From positions 252-5,460 of the forward strand of contig PMBW01000310.1 in assembly GCA_003153075.1 (NCBI GenBank): DNA of 5,209 bases, given 5' to 3'. Of the stretch, positions 5,190-5,209 are shown in pieces. Origin of the DNA: Dehalococcoidia bacterium. Lineage in GTDB: Bacteria > Chloroflexota > Dehalococcoidia > Dehalococcoidales > Fen-1064. The position numbers and the translations under genes were made by a program. Below the pieces are notes generated by a model, which saw only the letters and a list, made by a program, of their open reading frames with translations, made no database searches and was not told the DNA's origin. Numbering within the stretch: the stretch's first letter is position 1; every line of letters starts with the position of its first letter.

Positions 5190-5202
5190 GTCAGATACTG
5201 AC
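5190..5202 (+). repeat. Small inverted repeat at the right edge
   Basis: GTCAG (5190-5194), ATA, CTGAC (5198-5202) make a perfect 5-bp hairpin followed by ATCTTTA, where the window ends. GACT-AAAA-AGTC (5181-5192) overlaps it. It could belong to a terminator or to an operator of the next gene; the window is too short to tell. Confidence 0.3.
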
Positions 5203-5209
5203 ATCTTTA

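Noticed and set aside
1..5209. CRISPR array, tRNA, rRNA, transposase or phage genes
   Set aside because: No repeat-spacer pattern, no RNA gene sequence and no transposase or phage reading frame was seen on either strand.

Overview
The window looks like accessory DNA from an anaerobic bacterium, most likely a Dehalococcoidia-type Chloroflexota. Three things suggest this. One lipoprotein has a long Ser/Thr/Pro-rich spacer, of a style common in that class. There is a small MarR regulator of a type I associate with that class. Several family-5 solute-binding proteins (SBPs) occur with no permease or ATPase genes beside them. The taxonomic call is inference, and an anaerobic Firmicute is the main alternative.

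Layout. At the extreme left edge (1-20, minus strand) is the first 20 bases of a gene with a strong ribosome binding site; its first residues, MPSGYMG, resemble the start of aldehyde:ferredoxin oxidoreductases. Positions 21-250 are its long leader and promoter. On the plus strand, 251-487 is a decayed C-terminal piece of a family-5 SBP. Positions 488-779 are non-coding and include a perfect 12-bp stem-loop. An intact SBP lipoprotein gene occupies 780-2603 on the minus strand. A 479-bp divergent regulatory region (2604-3082) separates it from a second SBP gene (3083-4591, plus), which has no signal peptide and is cut by an in-frame TAA at 4148-4150. A MarR-family regulator gene (4700-5149, plus) follows, ending in a hairpin that straddles its stop codon.

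The most interesting signal is regulatory. Three promoters, one for the left-edge gene and one for each of the two main SBP genes, share one design. Each has TTGACA, a 17-bp spacer and the unusual -10 TAGCAT, which lies inside a TTAGCA-N3-TGCTAA palindrome. About 31 bp further downstream, centre to centre, each has a second palindrome of the form TATGAA-N2-TTCATA (degenerate in the left copy). This looks like a small local regulon with two operators on the same face of the helix. The neighbouring MarR protein is the obvious candidate for binding one of them. I infer that the window belongs to a co-regulated uptake and oxidation cluster: binding proteins capture an unknown solute, a putative oxidoreductase acts inside the cell, and a MarR protein senses a ligand.
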